Shown in pieces: positions 6,738 to 15,328 of a stretch of DNA of 35,090 nucleotides. Made by a program: the position numbers and the translations under genes. The notes beneath the pieces are model-generated. The model made no database searches, had not been told where the DNA came from, and saw only the letters and a list, made by a program, of their open reading frames with translations. The stretch's first letter is position 1. The number at the start of each line of letters is the position of its first letter. Origin of the DNA: CAZHBA01 sp964530225 (lineage in GTDB: Bacteria; Pseudomonadota; Alphaproteobacteria; UBA6615); NCBI GenBank assembly GCA_964530225.1, contig CAZHBA010000044.1, forward strand, positions 1 to 35,090, read 5' to 3'.

Positions 6738-8174
6738 GTGGTAGGACGCGAATATACCGGTGATACCTTGTCCGTGGGTGCTGGCGTACACGAGCATGTG
6801 GCCGACGGCGAGCGTTTGTCATGGGCGACGCTGCTGTCGTTCGGCTCGATCTCGATGCCGGTATCCATGCTGGCGATCGGTTTATTCATGTTCCTGCCCA
6901 AGGTCTATTCCGCTTCCAGCGGTATCTCCTTGCAGGATGTCGGCTTGATAATTTTCGCCACGCGCCTGTGGGACTTCGTCACCGATCCGCTGGTCGGTTG
7001 GCTGAGCGACAAGACCCGCACCCGCTTCGGCCGGCGCATCCCATGGATGACCTTGGCGTGGCTACCACTCTCTATCTCGGCCTACAAATTGTTCCTGCCG
7101 CCGTCCGGCGTCGGCGCCAGTTATCTGGCGTTCTGGAGCTTCCTGTTATTCTTCTCCGGCACGTCGTTGTTCATACCCTATACGGCGATGGGAGCCGAAC
7201 TCAGCACCTCGTACCACGAGCGCAGCCGTATCTTCGCCTTCCGCCATATATTCGCGGTGCTGGGAACCTTTGTTGCGGCGCTGTTGTTTTGGGTTGTCAA
7301 CCGCCAGGGCGTCTTCAACCCCGAGGCTGACGCGCTCAAGCTGATCGCCTGGGTCGGGCTGATACTGTTGCCACTCGCCCTCATCACCACTCTGCTCAAA
7401 GCGCCCGAGCCGCCAATCGACGAGACGCGAACACGCGAAGATATTCGATGGCTGGAAGGTGTGTGGCTCATGTTCGGCAACCGCACCTATCTGCGCATCC
7501 TAGGGTGTTATCTGTGTAACGGCGTCGCCAACGCACTGCCGGTGACGCTGATGTTCTTTTTCGTTCGCTCGGTGCTTGAAGCGCCCGAATGGACACCGAT
7601 CATCCTCGCACTCTACTTCGCCGCGGCCATCTGCGGCACCCCGGTGTGGCTGTTTTTCGCCAACCGGTTGGGCAAACACCGGTCGTGGTCCATTGCCCTT
7701 TTGGTGGCGGCTACTCCGCTGGTGTTTGTACCCCTTCTGGGGGCTAGTGACGTTTATTGGTTTCTCGCGATCGCCCTGATCGTCGGCTTGACCCTGGGCG
7801 CCGATCTGGCGATGCCGGCGGCGATGCTGGCCGATGTCGTCGAACAGGACGTGCTAGAAAACGGCTGCCAGCGCACGGGCATCTATTTCGCCGTCTGGGC
7901 CATGGCAGCGAAGCTGGCGGCGGCAGCGGCAGTCGGCGTGTCGTTTCCGATCCTCGATTGGGTGGGCTTCGTGCCCGACATGTATAACGAGCCCGGCGCG
8001 CTGCTGGTATTGGCGATGTTGTTCGGAACGACGCCGGTGGTTTTCAAACTGATAGCGCTGACGTTCGTCTGGCGCTATCCGCTAACCGCGGCGCGGCAAG
8101 CCGAAGTGCGCCGTGCGATTGCTGCCCAGCGCGCCAGAAGGCCATCGCGCCGAGCTAATCGGCCCCAAAATTAG
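6738..8174 (+). CDS. GPH-type (MelB-like) sugar:cation symporter, major facilitator superfamily
   Basis: The 478-residue product has about twelve hydrophobic segments. Loop 2-3 carries DPLVGWLSDKTRTRFGRRIP (from about residue 82), the signature of the glycoside-pentoside-hexuronide:cation symporter family, followed by PYTAMGAELS and RSRIFAFRHIF, also typical. It should import or exchange a small organic solute across the inner membrane with a cation; the substrate cannot be read from sequence. The GTG at 6738 gives the longest frame but has a weak ribosome binding site, and the first 35 residues are not hydrophobic, so a start further downstream is possible. The C-terminus is basic (RRAIAAQRARRPSRRANR). 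It is divergent from the flavoprotein and upstream of an aldolase, suggesting a shared catabolic role. Confidence 0.85.
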   Translation: MVGREYTGDTLSVGAGVHEHVADGERLSWATLLSFGSISMPVSMLAIGLFMFLPKVYSASSGISLQDVGLIIFATRLWDFVTDPLVGWLSDKTRTRFGRRIPWMTLAWLPLSISAYKLFLPPSGVGASYLAFWSFLLFFSGTSLFIPYTAMGAELSTSYHERSRIFAFRHIFAVLGTFVAALLFWVVNRQGVFNPEADALKLIAWVGLILLPLALITTLLKAPEPPIDETRTREDIRWLEGVWLMFGNRTYLRILGCYLCNGVANALPVTLMFFFVRSVLEAPEWTPIILALYFAAAICGTPVWLFFANRLGKHRSWSIALLVAATPLVFVPLLGASDVYWFLAIALIVGLTLGADLAMPAAMLADVVEQDVLENGCQRTGIYFAVWAMAAKLAAAAAVGVSFPILDWVGFVPDMYNEPGALLVLAMLFGTTPVVFKLIALTFVWRYPLTAARQAEVRRAIAAQRARRPSRRANRPQN

Positions 8175-8283
8175 CCAGCTTGCCCCGAATCTGCGCGTTG
8201 ACCATATGTCTAGAATTCTGCTGATCGACAATGCAGCCAGGTTGTAGCGTATAAGCGACAGCCTCCGTAAGGCCGACCTGCCA

Positions 8284-8298
8284 GAATGAGGTTCATTC
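8284..8298. promoter_or_regulatory. palindrome upstream of aldolase gene
   Basis: A perfect inverted repeat GAATGA-GGT-TCATTC lies about 100 bases upstream of the aldolase start in a 220-base spacer without other coding. It could be an operator for a dimeric regulator, but none is encoded nearby. Confidence 0.25.
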
Positions 8299-8345
8299 CT
8301 CACCTGGCCTAGCCGCCCGCCGATAACCTGTGCGATCATCGCCGC

Positions 8346-8363
8346 TGCCGCCGACCGGCGGCA
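8346..8363 (+). promoter_or_regulatory. GC-rich hairpin in aldolase leader
   Basis: A 7-bp perfect stem TGCCGCC/GGCGGCA with a GACC loop occurs about 20 bases before the Shine-Dalgarno sequence of the aldolase gene. No T-tract follows, so it is not a simple terminator. It could influence translation or transcript stability, or be a chance fold in GC-rich DNA. Confidence 0.25.
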
Positions 8364-8394
8364 TGGCCTGCAATAATAATCTCAAGGAGGGGAC

Positions 8395-9156
8395 ATGCGC
8401 TCCAATCGGCTTCGCGAACTTTGGCAAGACGGCAAACCAGTTCTCAACGGCTGGTGCCAAATACCCCATTCGATATCCACCGAAATGATGGCACATCAGG
8501 GCTGGGATTCCGTGACCGTTGATTTACAGCACAGCGGCGTCAACGAGACCGAAGCGATCACCATGCTGCAGGCGATTTCGACCACCGACGCGGTGCCCCT
8601 AGTGCGCACGCCGTGGAACGAGCCGGGCGTGACCATGCGCCTGCTCGATGCCGGCGCCTATGGCGTCATCTGCCCGATGGTCAACAGCCGCGCCGAAGCC
8701 GAGGCATTCGTCGCCGCTTGCCGCTATCCGCCCGACGGTATTCGCTCGAACGGTCCTTACCGCGCGCTGATGTACGGCGGCAGCGACTACCAGGCGCATG
8801 CTAATGCTGAAATCATTACCCTGGCCATGATCGAGACCCAGGAGGCGATGGCTAGTCTGGACGAGATCGCTGCCACGCCGGGCCTTGACGGGCTCTATAT
8901 CGGACCGTCGGACCTAGCGATGGCCCACGGCGAGGCACCGGTGCTCGATCATTTCGACGGCCCCATCGTGCCGCTGATCGCGCGTATCCGCGAGTCCGCG
9001 CATGCCGCTGGCAAGGTTGCCGGGCTGCACGGGGCTAGCGCCAAATACGCCATCCGCATGATTTCCGAAGGCTTTAACATGGTGACGCCAACCTCCGATA
9101 CCCGCCTTGTTTCCACCGGCGCGGCCCAAATGGTCGCTGACATCAAGGCTGGGTAG
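8395..9156 (+). CDS. HpcH/HpaI family aldolase
   Basis: The 253-residue protein matches the length and motif order of class II HpcH/HpaI aldolases, which make or cleave 2-keto-3-deoxy acids to pyruvate (or a 2-oxo acid) plus an aldehyde with a divalent metal. Visible residues are His46 in VTVDLQHSG, Arg71 in VRTPWNEP, and metal ligands Glu147 in MIETQEAM and Asp173 in YIGPSDLA. The family usually shows DxEH or DxQHG at the first site; here it is DLQHS. A strong ribosome binding site (aaggagg, 8384-8390) fixes the ATG. It follows the transporter by 220 bases and may process the imported compound. A citrate-lyase beta-like role is less likely because of the length. Confidence 0.9.
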   Translation: MRSNRLRELWQDGKPVLNGWCQIPHSISTEMMAHQGWDSVTVDLQHSGVNETEAITMLQAISTTDAVPLVRTPWNEPGVTMRLLDAGAYGVICPMVNSRAEAEAFVAACRYPPDGIRSNGPYRALMYGGSDYQAHANAEIITLAMIETQEAMASLDEIAATPGLDGLYIGPSDLAMAHGEAPVLDHFDGPIVPLIARIRESAHAAGKVAGLHGASAKYAIRMISEGFNMVTPTSDTRLVSTGAAQMVADIKAG

Positions 9157-9159
9157 GCG

Positions 9160-9188
9160 AAAAAAAGGTCGGTCGCGAAGGATCGGCC
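9160..9188 (-). terminator. intrinsic terminator of the RND efflux operon
   Basis: On the minus strand the sequence reads as an 8-bp stem, GGCCGATC and GACCGACC (two G-U pairs), with a six-base loop CTTCGC, followed directly by seven T residues (complement of 9160-9166). It lies about 140 bases past the transporter stop codon and only four bases after the converging aldolase stop. Confidence 0.6.
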
Positions 9189-9326
9189 GAGGGTAGGGAG
9201 AATCAAAAGCGTTACACGAGCTAAGACTGTGCTGTGTTACCTCCCGTCGTTACGGCACTATTACGAAAGGTTGGTTATTGTCGTCGTGAGAGAGATCAGT
9301 ACCATCGGCAGGGCGCTAAAAACGGT

Positions 9327-12300
9327 CTACTCGGCGCCTTGTGGACTGAGTTTCTCTAGCCTTTTTGTCCGCCGACCCTCGAAAAGGCCAACACTGATCG
9401 ACATCATCGGTGGCACCACGGCCAATGTCAAAACCGCCGACAGCGCCAGTCCGCCGACCACCACCGACCCCAGGCCGCGGTACAGTTCCGAGCCGGCGCC
9501 GGGGAACAACACCAGCGGCAGCATGCCGACCACCGATGTCAGGGTCGACATAAAGATCGGCCGCACCCGGTTTTGCGTTGCGTGGGTTATCGCCTCGTCG
9601 GGTGCCATGTCGTCTTTGCGAATATGCAGCAGTGTCTGGTGGACTAGCAAAATGGCGTTGTTGACGACAATGCCGATCAGGATGATGAAGCCGAGCATGG
9701 TCAGCATATCGAGCGGCTGGAAGACGTCCTGGTTGAGTAGTGCCAGACCGCCAACGCCGCCGGCGGCGGCGATGGGCACCGATAGCAAAATAATCAACGG
9801 ATAGACGAAACTTTCGAATAGGATCGCCATCACCAGATAAACGATGACGATGGCGAGCAGCAGATCGACTAGGATTTCGTTCCAGGTCTCGGTTAGCTTG
9901 TCGGCGGTACCGCTGATCCTGAAGCGTACCCCATCGGGCAGCCCAACCTCTTCCATCGGTCTGACGACCTCATCCTCGATCAATTCGATCGCCTGCTGTA
10001 GTGGCATGGAATCCGCCGGCGTGACCCTGAGCGTCATGGTGCGCACGCGCTCGGAACGGCGGATTTCGGTTGGCCCGCTAGTGACCGAAATCTGCGCCAG
10101 ACTATCTACTGACACTATCCGGCCGTCGCGCGTCACCACGGGAAGCGCGCCGATTTCCTGGGTTGCATCAATATTGTCGACCGATCCCATCATGGTCAGA
10201 TCGATGCGCTTACCGTCGACGGTGATCTTGGACACCCGCAATCCGTCGTTAAAAGTATCGACCGACTGTCCCAAATCCTGCGCCGACAGGCCGTTGTCGG
10301 CCAGCGCCACCCGGTTGGGGTCGATGCGCACCTCGGGTGCGCCCAGCGTCAGCGCAGGTAAGGGCCGGGTCCGGTGTCCTTCGGTTGGCGGCAGTAGCGG
10401 TAGTAACTTGAAGAAAGCCTGTTGGCCGATGCTGAAAATCGTATCCAACTCGGGACCGGAAATATCGATATCAATACCGCGCCCGCCGCCAACAGAGCGG
10501 CCAAACAGCGACGGCTGGAAGACGAAGGCGAAGGTGCCCGGCTCCTGGAAGGAGGCGGCCTGCATCATCGGGATCAAATCGCTCACGCGCCTGGGATCGA
10601 CTGAGGTACCGCCGATGAACGCCCGGCCGTTGAAGGCAACGCGCATGAAACGCTTAAATTTTGGTGGCTCGCCAGGCGCCGATTCTGGGCCTGTCTCAGT
10701 AACCCAATTTTTACGCGTCCGCTCAGCGATACTCTCGGTAAGAGCGTTCACCGTATTCAAATTGTAGCCGGCGGGCGGCTGCACGAAGCCGAAGACGAAA
10801 TTGCGGTTGCCTGTGGGCAGGTAATCCAGTTTGGGTAGTAACTGCCATGTCGTTGCGACCGCGACCGCGGTGATCAAGGTGACGACGCCCACGGCGGTGA
10901 GTTTTGAGCGCACTACTTGGCGCGAGAAGCCGATCCAGAAGGCGACAAACCCACGGGCGAACCCGTCTACGATGGGCACCTGGATCATTTTGCCCTTGTC
11001 GAAGTTACCGACCAGAAGACGGTTCGACAGCGCTGGTATCAGGGTTATCGACACCACCAGCGACAGCAGGACCGATACCGAGATTGCCACAGCGATGTCG
11101 CGGAAAAGCTGGCCGACTTCGAGCTCCATTAGCAGGATCGGAATGAACACCATAACCGTGGTGAGGGCCGAAACTAGAACCGCTGGCCACACTTCGGAGG
11201 CACCGCGATAAGCCGCGTCGGCACGCAACATGCCTTGTTGGCGCAGCCGGTAGATGTTTTCCAGAACCACAATCGCCGCGTCGACGACCATGCCGACAGC
11301 GAAGGCGATGCCGGCCAGGCTGATCACGTTGAGTGACCGGCCCAACATCGCCATGGCGACGAACGAGCCGATCACCGACACCGGTATCGCCAGGGAAACC
11401 ACCAAGGATGGCCGCCAGGATCGCAGGAACAGCAGCAATATCCCAGCCGCCAGAATGCCGCCGATAACGATGTTTTGCTGCACTAGACGGATCGCCGAAT
11501 TGATGTAGACCGTCTCGTCGAAGATGTTCTGCACCTTCAGGCCGACGTCTTTTAGTACGCCCTTTGATAACTCAGCTACGGCTTCATGGACCTTGGCCAT
11601 GGTCTCGAGGACGTTGGCACCCTGCGCCCGGGTCATGTTAAACGCCATCGCTCGTTCGTCAAACCTGTGGGCGATGGCTTGAGCCTTTTTATAGGATAGA
11701 TACACTTCGGCGATGTCGCCGACCGTGACCCGGCTGACCCGGCCGCCACCGAGGTCAACCTCCGAGCGCAGCACGATGTCGCGGACCTGCTGTGGTGCGT
11801 TCAAATCGCCTTCGGTGCGCACCACATAGCTGCGTTTACCTTCGTCGACATCGCCGCCGGAAATCGAGGCGTTTGCTGCACGGATGCGGGTTACCACATT
11901 GGCCACTGTCAGGTGGTACTGGGCGAGCCGGTCGGCGTTGACGACGATGCGCATCTCGCGTTCGGTTTCGCCAAAAATATTTACCCCCGAAATACCTTCG
12001 ATGCGCTCGATGCGTTCCTGCACGACATCTTCCAGAAAATCGCCATAGGTGAGCAAATCGCGCTCGTTGCCGGGTTCGCGGGTTAGCATGAACCAGGCGA
12101 TGGCGTTATCTTCGGTGCCTGAGGTCTTGAGGATCGGCTTGTCGGCTTCCAGTGGATAGCCGGTGACGCGGTCGAGGCGGTTGGCAACCAGCAGCAGCGC
12201 TCGGTCCATATTTTGGCTGGCACCGAATTCGAGAGTGACTTCGGCTCGTCCCGTACGGCTGCGGCTCTCCATCGTGCGCACGCCTTCCAGGCCCTTCAAC

Positions 12301-12509
12301 ACATCTTCCTGGCGGTTGACAATTTCGCGCTCGACTTCAGCCGGGGCCGCGCCGGGCCAAAACGTTTGCACGATGATGACCGGCTGGCGCACATCGGGCG
12401 CCATCTGAATGGGAATGCGCTGTAGGGCCACATAGCCGAACAGCAAAATCATAAAGACAACCGCGATTACCGCAATCGGGCGAAGGATCGACAGCGAGAT
12501 CAGGTTCAT
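9327..12509 (-). CDS. RND efflux transporter permease (AcrB/HAE-like)
   Basis: This 1060-residue inner-membrane pump has the RND layout: an N-terminal helix (LRPIAVIAVVFMILLFGYVA), a large periplasmic domain, a block of helices at about 345-500, a second periplasmic domain and a C-terminal helix block (from about 880). In the central helix the segment GIAFAVGMVVDAAIVVLENI keeps one proton-relay aspartate (Asp410) where AcrB has two adjacent ones, as in several metal-type and other RND branches. It should couple proton entry to export of a hydrophobic compound through the adaptor encoded just upstream. The ATG lies six bases after the adaptor stop codon and its ribosome binding site (GGAGG) is inside the adaptor gene's end, indicating translational coupling. 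No outer-membrane channel gene is adjacent. Substrate unknown. Confidence 0.95.
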   Translation of the reverse strand: MNLISLSILRPIAVIAVVFMILLFGYVALQRIPIQMAPDVRQPVIIVQTFWPGAAPAEVEREIVNRQEDVLKGLEGVRTMESRSRTGRAEVTLEFGASQNMDRALLLVANRLDRVTGYPLEADKPILKTSGTEDNAIAWFMLTREPGNERDLLTYGDFLEDVVQERIERIEGISGVNIFGETEREMRIVVNADRLAQYHLTVANVVTRIRAANASISGGDVDEGKRSYVVRTEGDLNAPQQVRDIVLRSEVDLGGGRVSRVTVGDIAEVYLSYKKAQAIAHRFDERAMAFNMTRAQGANVLETMAKVHEAVAELSKGVLKDVGLKVQNIFDETVYINSAIRLVQQNIVIGGILAAGILLLFLRSWRPSLVVSLAIPVSVIGSFVAMAMLGRSLNVISLAGIAFAVGMVVDAAIVVLENIYRLRQQGMLRADAAYRGASEVWPAVLVSALTTVMVFIPILLMELEVGQLFRDIAVAISVSVLLSLVVSITLIPALSNRLLVGNFDKGKMIQVPIVDGFARGFVAFWIGFSRQVVRSKLTAVGVVTLITAVAVATTWQLLPKLDYLPTGNRNFVFGFVQPPAGYNLNTVNALTESIAERTRKNWVTETGPESAPGEPPKFKRFMRVAFNGRAFIGGTSVDPRRVSDLIPMMQAASFQEPGTFAFVFQPSLFGRSVGGGRGIDIDISGPELDTIFSIGQQAFFKLLPLLPPTEGHRTRPLPALTLGAPEVRIDPNRVALADNGLSAQDLGQSVDTFNDGLRVSKITVDGKRIDLTMMGSVDNIDATQEIGALPVVTRDGRIVSVDSLAQISVTSGPTEIRRSERVRTMTLRVTPADSMPLQQAIELIEDEVVRPMEEVGLPDGVRFRISGTADKLTETWNEILVDLLLAIVIVYLVMAILFESFVYPLIILLSVPIAAAGGVGGLALLNQDVFQPLDMLTMLGFIILIGIVVNNAILLVHQTLLHIRKDDMAPDEAITHATQNRVRPIFMSTLTSVVGMLPLVLFPGAGSELYRGLGSVVVGGLALSAVLTLAVVPPMMSISVGLFEGRRTKRLEKLSPQGAE

Positions 12510-12515
12510 CTCGGA

Positions 12516-13871
12516 TCAGCCTCCGCCACGCCTGCCGTTTGTCGGCTTTGCAGCGCCGCCGCTGATGCGCAGACGCTGGCCGGGCCGCAGACTTTCGTTA
12601 CCGCGCACAACAGCGCGGTCGCCAGCTTTCAAGCCCGAGGTGACGACAAATCGGTTGCCGACTGATTCGCCGAGTGTAACCGGCTGCGGTTGGCCATTAC
12701 CGCCGCGTACGACGAACACAATATTTCTGCCACCGCGCTGCACGATGGCGTCCTTCGAGACCGTCGTTACGGTCTGCGAAGCGCCTATGGGAACGTGCAC
12801 AGTGACGCTTTGGTTGGTCGCCAACGGTTTTTTCAAGCCGTCGAAATTGGGCACGAACCGCACCGGGCGTGTCCGGGTGCGCGGGTTTTCATCTGGAATA
12901 ACCGCCCGCACGAGGGCTTTATGTTCGCTACGGTCATCGAGGGTTAACCGGATCGAGATACCGGGTTTGAGGCCGCCCAAGCGGTTGCCGGGAATGTCGG
13001 CCTCAACCTCGATATTGAGGTCGTTGATCAAGGTAACCACTGGGCTGCCAATGTTCAGATAGGCACCAACTTCGGTGTGTTTGGCGCTGACAACACCGGG
13101 ATAGGGCGCGCGCACCTCGCCGTCCTTAAGGTCGATGTTGGCGCGCTTGAGTTGCGCTTCCGCCTGCGAAAGCTGGGCCTTGGTTTTCGCGACCTCGCCC
13201 CACTGCTTGGCGACGTCCTGGATTGCGTCCTGGTGGCGCGCCTGCGAAAACGCCGCCGACTTGCTGATGCCTTCCAGCCGTTTTAGCTCGAGCGAACGTT
13301 TTTCCAAGTCGGCGCGAACGCTCGCCAGCTTAGCGCTCTGTTGTTTGACTAGGGCCTGGTAGCGGTCGCGTTCTAGGTTCAGACGTTCGCGGTCCAGTAC
13401 CGCCAGCACCGCGCCGCGCTTAACGCGGTCACCCACATCGACGCGCATCTCGTTGACCGCGCCGCCGATGCGCGCGGCAATGGGTCCGAATTCGCTGGCG
13501 ACAATGCGGCCCAACACCGGGACTGTTTGCGATAACGGTTCCTCGATAACCGCGTCGACCACAACGTTTGCCGGCTGGCCGCCATCGCTGCCCTTTTTGC
13601 TGCCGCCCTGGAAGAAGTCGAACAATTCGTCGCCGTCGAGCGAACCGTTCTTGTCCTTGTCGATAGTATCGAAATTGGCGACCACTGGGCCGCCAGCTTC
13701 GGTGCGTTCGATGGTGCCGTTTTTATTGGCGTCGAAATTCTGGGCAATGGGCGACAGGGGCCGTTTTTCCTGTGCGTCAACGGAGACGGGCAGGCCAATC
13801 AAAAGGCCAGCCGCGATCAAGACCACAGCGCTCCGGGTCAGCCCAATTCCGTATTTCAACAAAAATTTCAC
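12516..13871 (-). CDS. RND efflux periplasmic adaptor with N-terminal EF-hand pair
   Basis: The 451-residue protein starts with a signal/anchor segment (hydrophobic residues about 12-33). Residues 40-90 hold two complete 12-residue EF-hand loops: DANKNGTIERTE (47-58) and DKDKNGSLDGDE (71-82), 24 residues apart, with ligand positions 1, 3, 5, 7, 9 and 12 filled. After a Gly/Ser/Lys linker comes a normal membrane-fusion protein: a lipoyl-like half (about 120-160), a coiled-coil hairpin rich in Leu/Lys/Glu/Ala (160-240), the second lipoyl half (EVRAPYPGVVSAKHTEVGAY) and beta-barrel domains, ending in a Gly/Arg tail. It bridges the inner-membrane pump to an outer-membrane channel. The EF-hands suggest calcium binding in the periplasm. 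GTG start at 13871 with GGAGA eight bases upstream. Confidence 0.93.
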   Translation of the reverse strand: MKFLLKYGIGLTRSAVVLIAAGLLIGLPVSVDAQEKRPLSPIAQNFDANKNGTIERTEAGGPVVANFDTIDKDKNGSLDGDELFDFFQGGSKKGSDGGQPANVVVDAVIEEPLSQTVPVLGRIVASEFGPIAARIGGAVNEMRVDVGDRVKRGAVLAVLDRERLNLERDRYQALVKQQSAKLASVRADLEKRSLELKRLEGISKSAAFSQARHQDAIQDVAKQWGEVAKTKAQLSQAEAQLKRANIDLKDGEVRAPYPGVVSAKHTEVGAYLNIGSPVVTLINDLNIEVEADIPGNRLGGLKPGISIRLTLDDRSEHKALVRAVIPDENPRTRTRPVRFVPNFDGLKKPLATNQSVTVHVPIGASQTVTTVSKDAIVQRGGRNIVFVVRGGNGQPQPVTLGESVGNRFVVTSGLKAGDRAVVRGNESLRPGQRLRISGGAAKPTNGRRGGG

Positions 13872-14076
13872 TACAGGTCTCCGATTTCGTGCCGTCGCAG
13901 CACCGGAGATTAGCCCGACGCCCTACGCCCAGACGCGAGGGTGTGTAGACAACCCCTCCGAAGGCCACCTGTCAACGATGATGGGGTAATCAACCCCCCT
14001 TTAAGTGCTCACAATTTCGCCATTGTTAACTAGTCACGAAGCCGCCATTGTCACGTTTTTGCTAGAGGAAGCTCGA

Positions 14077-15015
14077 ATGACCACATGCCTGTTTACCCAT
14101 CCAGCGTGCATCGAGCATGATCCCTCGCCCAGCCACCCCGAATCGCCGGAACGACTGCGCCGCATACTGCAGGTGCTCGACGGACCAGAATTTGAGGCCT
14201 TGATGCGGCGCGCGGCGCCCCAGGCGACGACGGCACAAATCGCGACCATGCACCCCAAAAGCCAGATAAACCGAATCTTTGCAAAGATTCCCCAGTCGGG
14301 ATACGCGCAGATCGATACCGACACCATCGCCTCGCCGGGCTCCGGCGAGGGGGCATTACGCGCTGCCGGCGCGTTGGTGGCCGCGGTTGACGCGGTGATG
14401 GCGGGAGAGGTGGATAATGCCTTTTGCGCCGTGCGCCCACCTGGCCATCATGCTGAAGCCGAGCAATCCATGGGCTTTTGCCTGTTCAACAACGTGGCCA
14501 TCGGTGCGGCCCATGCCCGCAACGCCCACGGTCTGGGCCGGGTGGCGGTGATGGATTTCGACGTCCACCACGGTAATGGCACCCAGGCGATGTTCTGGAA
14601 TGAGCCGGATATGCTGTATGCCTCAACCCATCAATCGCCGCTCTATCCCGGCACCGGATCAGCCACCGAACGCGGCGCCAGCGGCAATATCACCAACGCG
14701 CCGTTGCCGCCGGGGGCTGGATCGGGGGCTTTTCGAGAGGCTATGAGCGCTGTTGTTTTGCCAGCGATCCGCCAGTTCGTGCCTGAATTCCTGTTTATTT
14801 CCGCCGGGTTCGACGCCCATCTGTGCGACCCTTTGGCGCAATTGCAGTTCACCACTGACGATTATCGCTGGGCCACCGAGAAGCTGTGCGAGATCGCCGA
14901 CAGCTGTTGCAAGGGCCGCGTGGTGTCGACCCTGGAAGGCGGGTACGACCTGACCGCGCTGGGCGACTCCGTAGCCGTGCACGTGCAGGCCCTGACAGCT
15001 CGATCTGGCGGTTGA
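14077..15015 (+). CDS. histone deacetylase-like / acetylpolyamine amidohydrolase family protein
   Basis: The 312-residue protein has the zinc-deacetylase motifs: the His pair 124/125 in RPPGHHAE, metal ligands Asp162 and His164 in DFDVHHGNGTQ, Asp246 in SAGFDAH, and the C-terminal EGGY (297-300). It should remove acetyl or acyl groups from lysine, polyamine or a related small molecule; bacterial substrates of this branch are poorly known. I use the ATG at 14077, which has GAGGA about eight bases upstream and begins with the family-typical MTTCLFTHP, over a longer frame from 14005. It opens the plus-strand run to xseB, ispA and dxs, an order familiar in Rhodospirillales-type alphaproteobacteria, so it is likely a conserved passenger of the isoprenoid locus. 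Confidence 0.9.
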   Translation: MTTCLFTHPACIEHDPSPSHPESPERLRRILQVLDGPEFEALMRRAAPQATTAQIATMHPKSQINRIFAKIPQSGYAQIDTDTIASPGSGEGALRAAGALVAAVDAVMAGEVDNAFCAVRPPGHHAEAEQSMGFCLFNNVAIGAAHARNAHGLGRVAVMDFDVHHGNGTQAMFWNEPDMLYASTHQSPLYPGTGSATERGASGNITNAPLPPGAGSGAFREAMSAVVLPAIRQFVPEFLFISAGFDAHLCDPLAQLQFTTDDYRWATEKLCEIADSCCKGRVVSTLEGGYDLTALGDSVAVHVQALTARSGG

Positions 15016-15064
15016 CGTCGTACCGCGCGCGGATACACTCCGCCGTGACCAAAGGAGGGCCGTC

Positions 15065-15328
15065 ATGGCCAGCAAAAAGGACAGCGCCGAGATCCCGGCC
15101 GATATTGCCAAACTATCGTTTGAGCAAGCGCTCGAGCAGCTTGAGGATATTGTGCGCCAGTTGGAAGGTGGCGAAGGCGCGCTGGAACAGGCGCTGGAAG
15201 CCTATGAGTGCGGTGCGCAGCTGAAACGCCACTGCGAAGCCAAGCTGAAACAGGCGCAAGCGCGCGTCGAAAAGATATCTCTGGCGGCCGATGGCACGCC
15301 GCAGGCCGATCCGGCAGAGGTCGATTGA
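15065..15328 (+). CDS. xseB: exodeoxyribonuclease VII small subunit
   Basis: The 87-residue product has the XseB pattern: LSFEQALEQLEDIVRQLEGG followed by LEQALEAYECGAQLKRHCEA, two helices that pack on the large subunit XseA. The complex degrades single-stranded DNA to oligonucleotides. A strong ribosome binding site (aaaggaggg) precedes the ATG. Its stop codon TGA overlaps the TTG start of ispA by four bases, so the two are translationally coupled, as is common for this pair. xseA is not in the window. Confidence 0.95.
   Translation: MASKKDSAEIPADIAKLSFEQALEQLEDIVRQLEGGEGALEQALEAYECGAQLKRHCEAKLKQAQARVEKISLAADGTPQADPAEVD

Noticed and set aside
9844..10767. 307-codon plus-strand frame inside the RND permease
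   Set aside because: It is the antisense of a clearly conserved RND coding region, is Ser/Thr/Arg-rich without motifs, and has no ribosome binding site of note.
14077..15015. Eukaryote-derived histone deacetylase
   Set aside because: The family is widespread in bacteria and this gene sits in its usual alphaproteobacterial context, so no recent transfer is implied.
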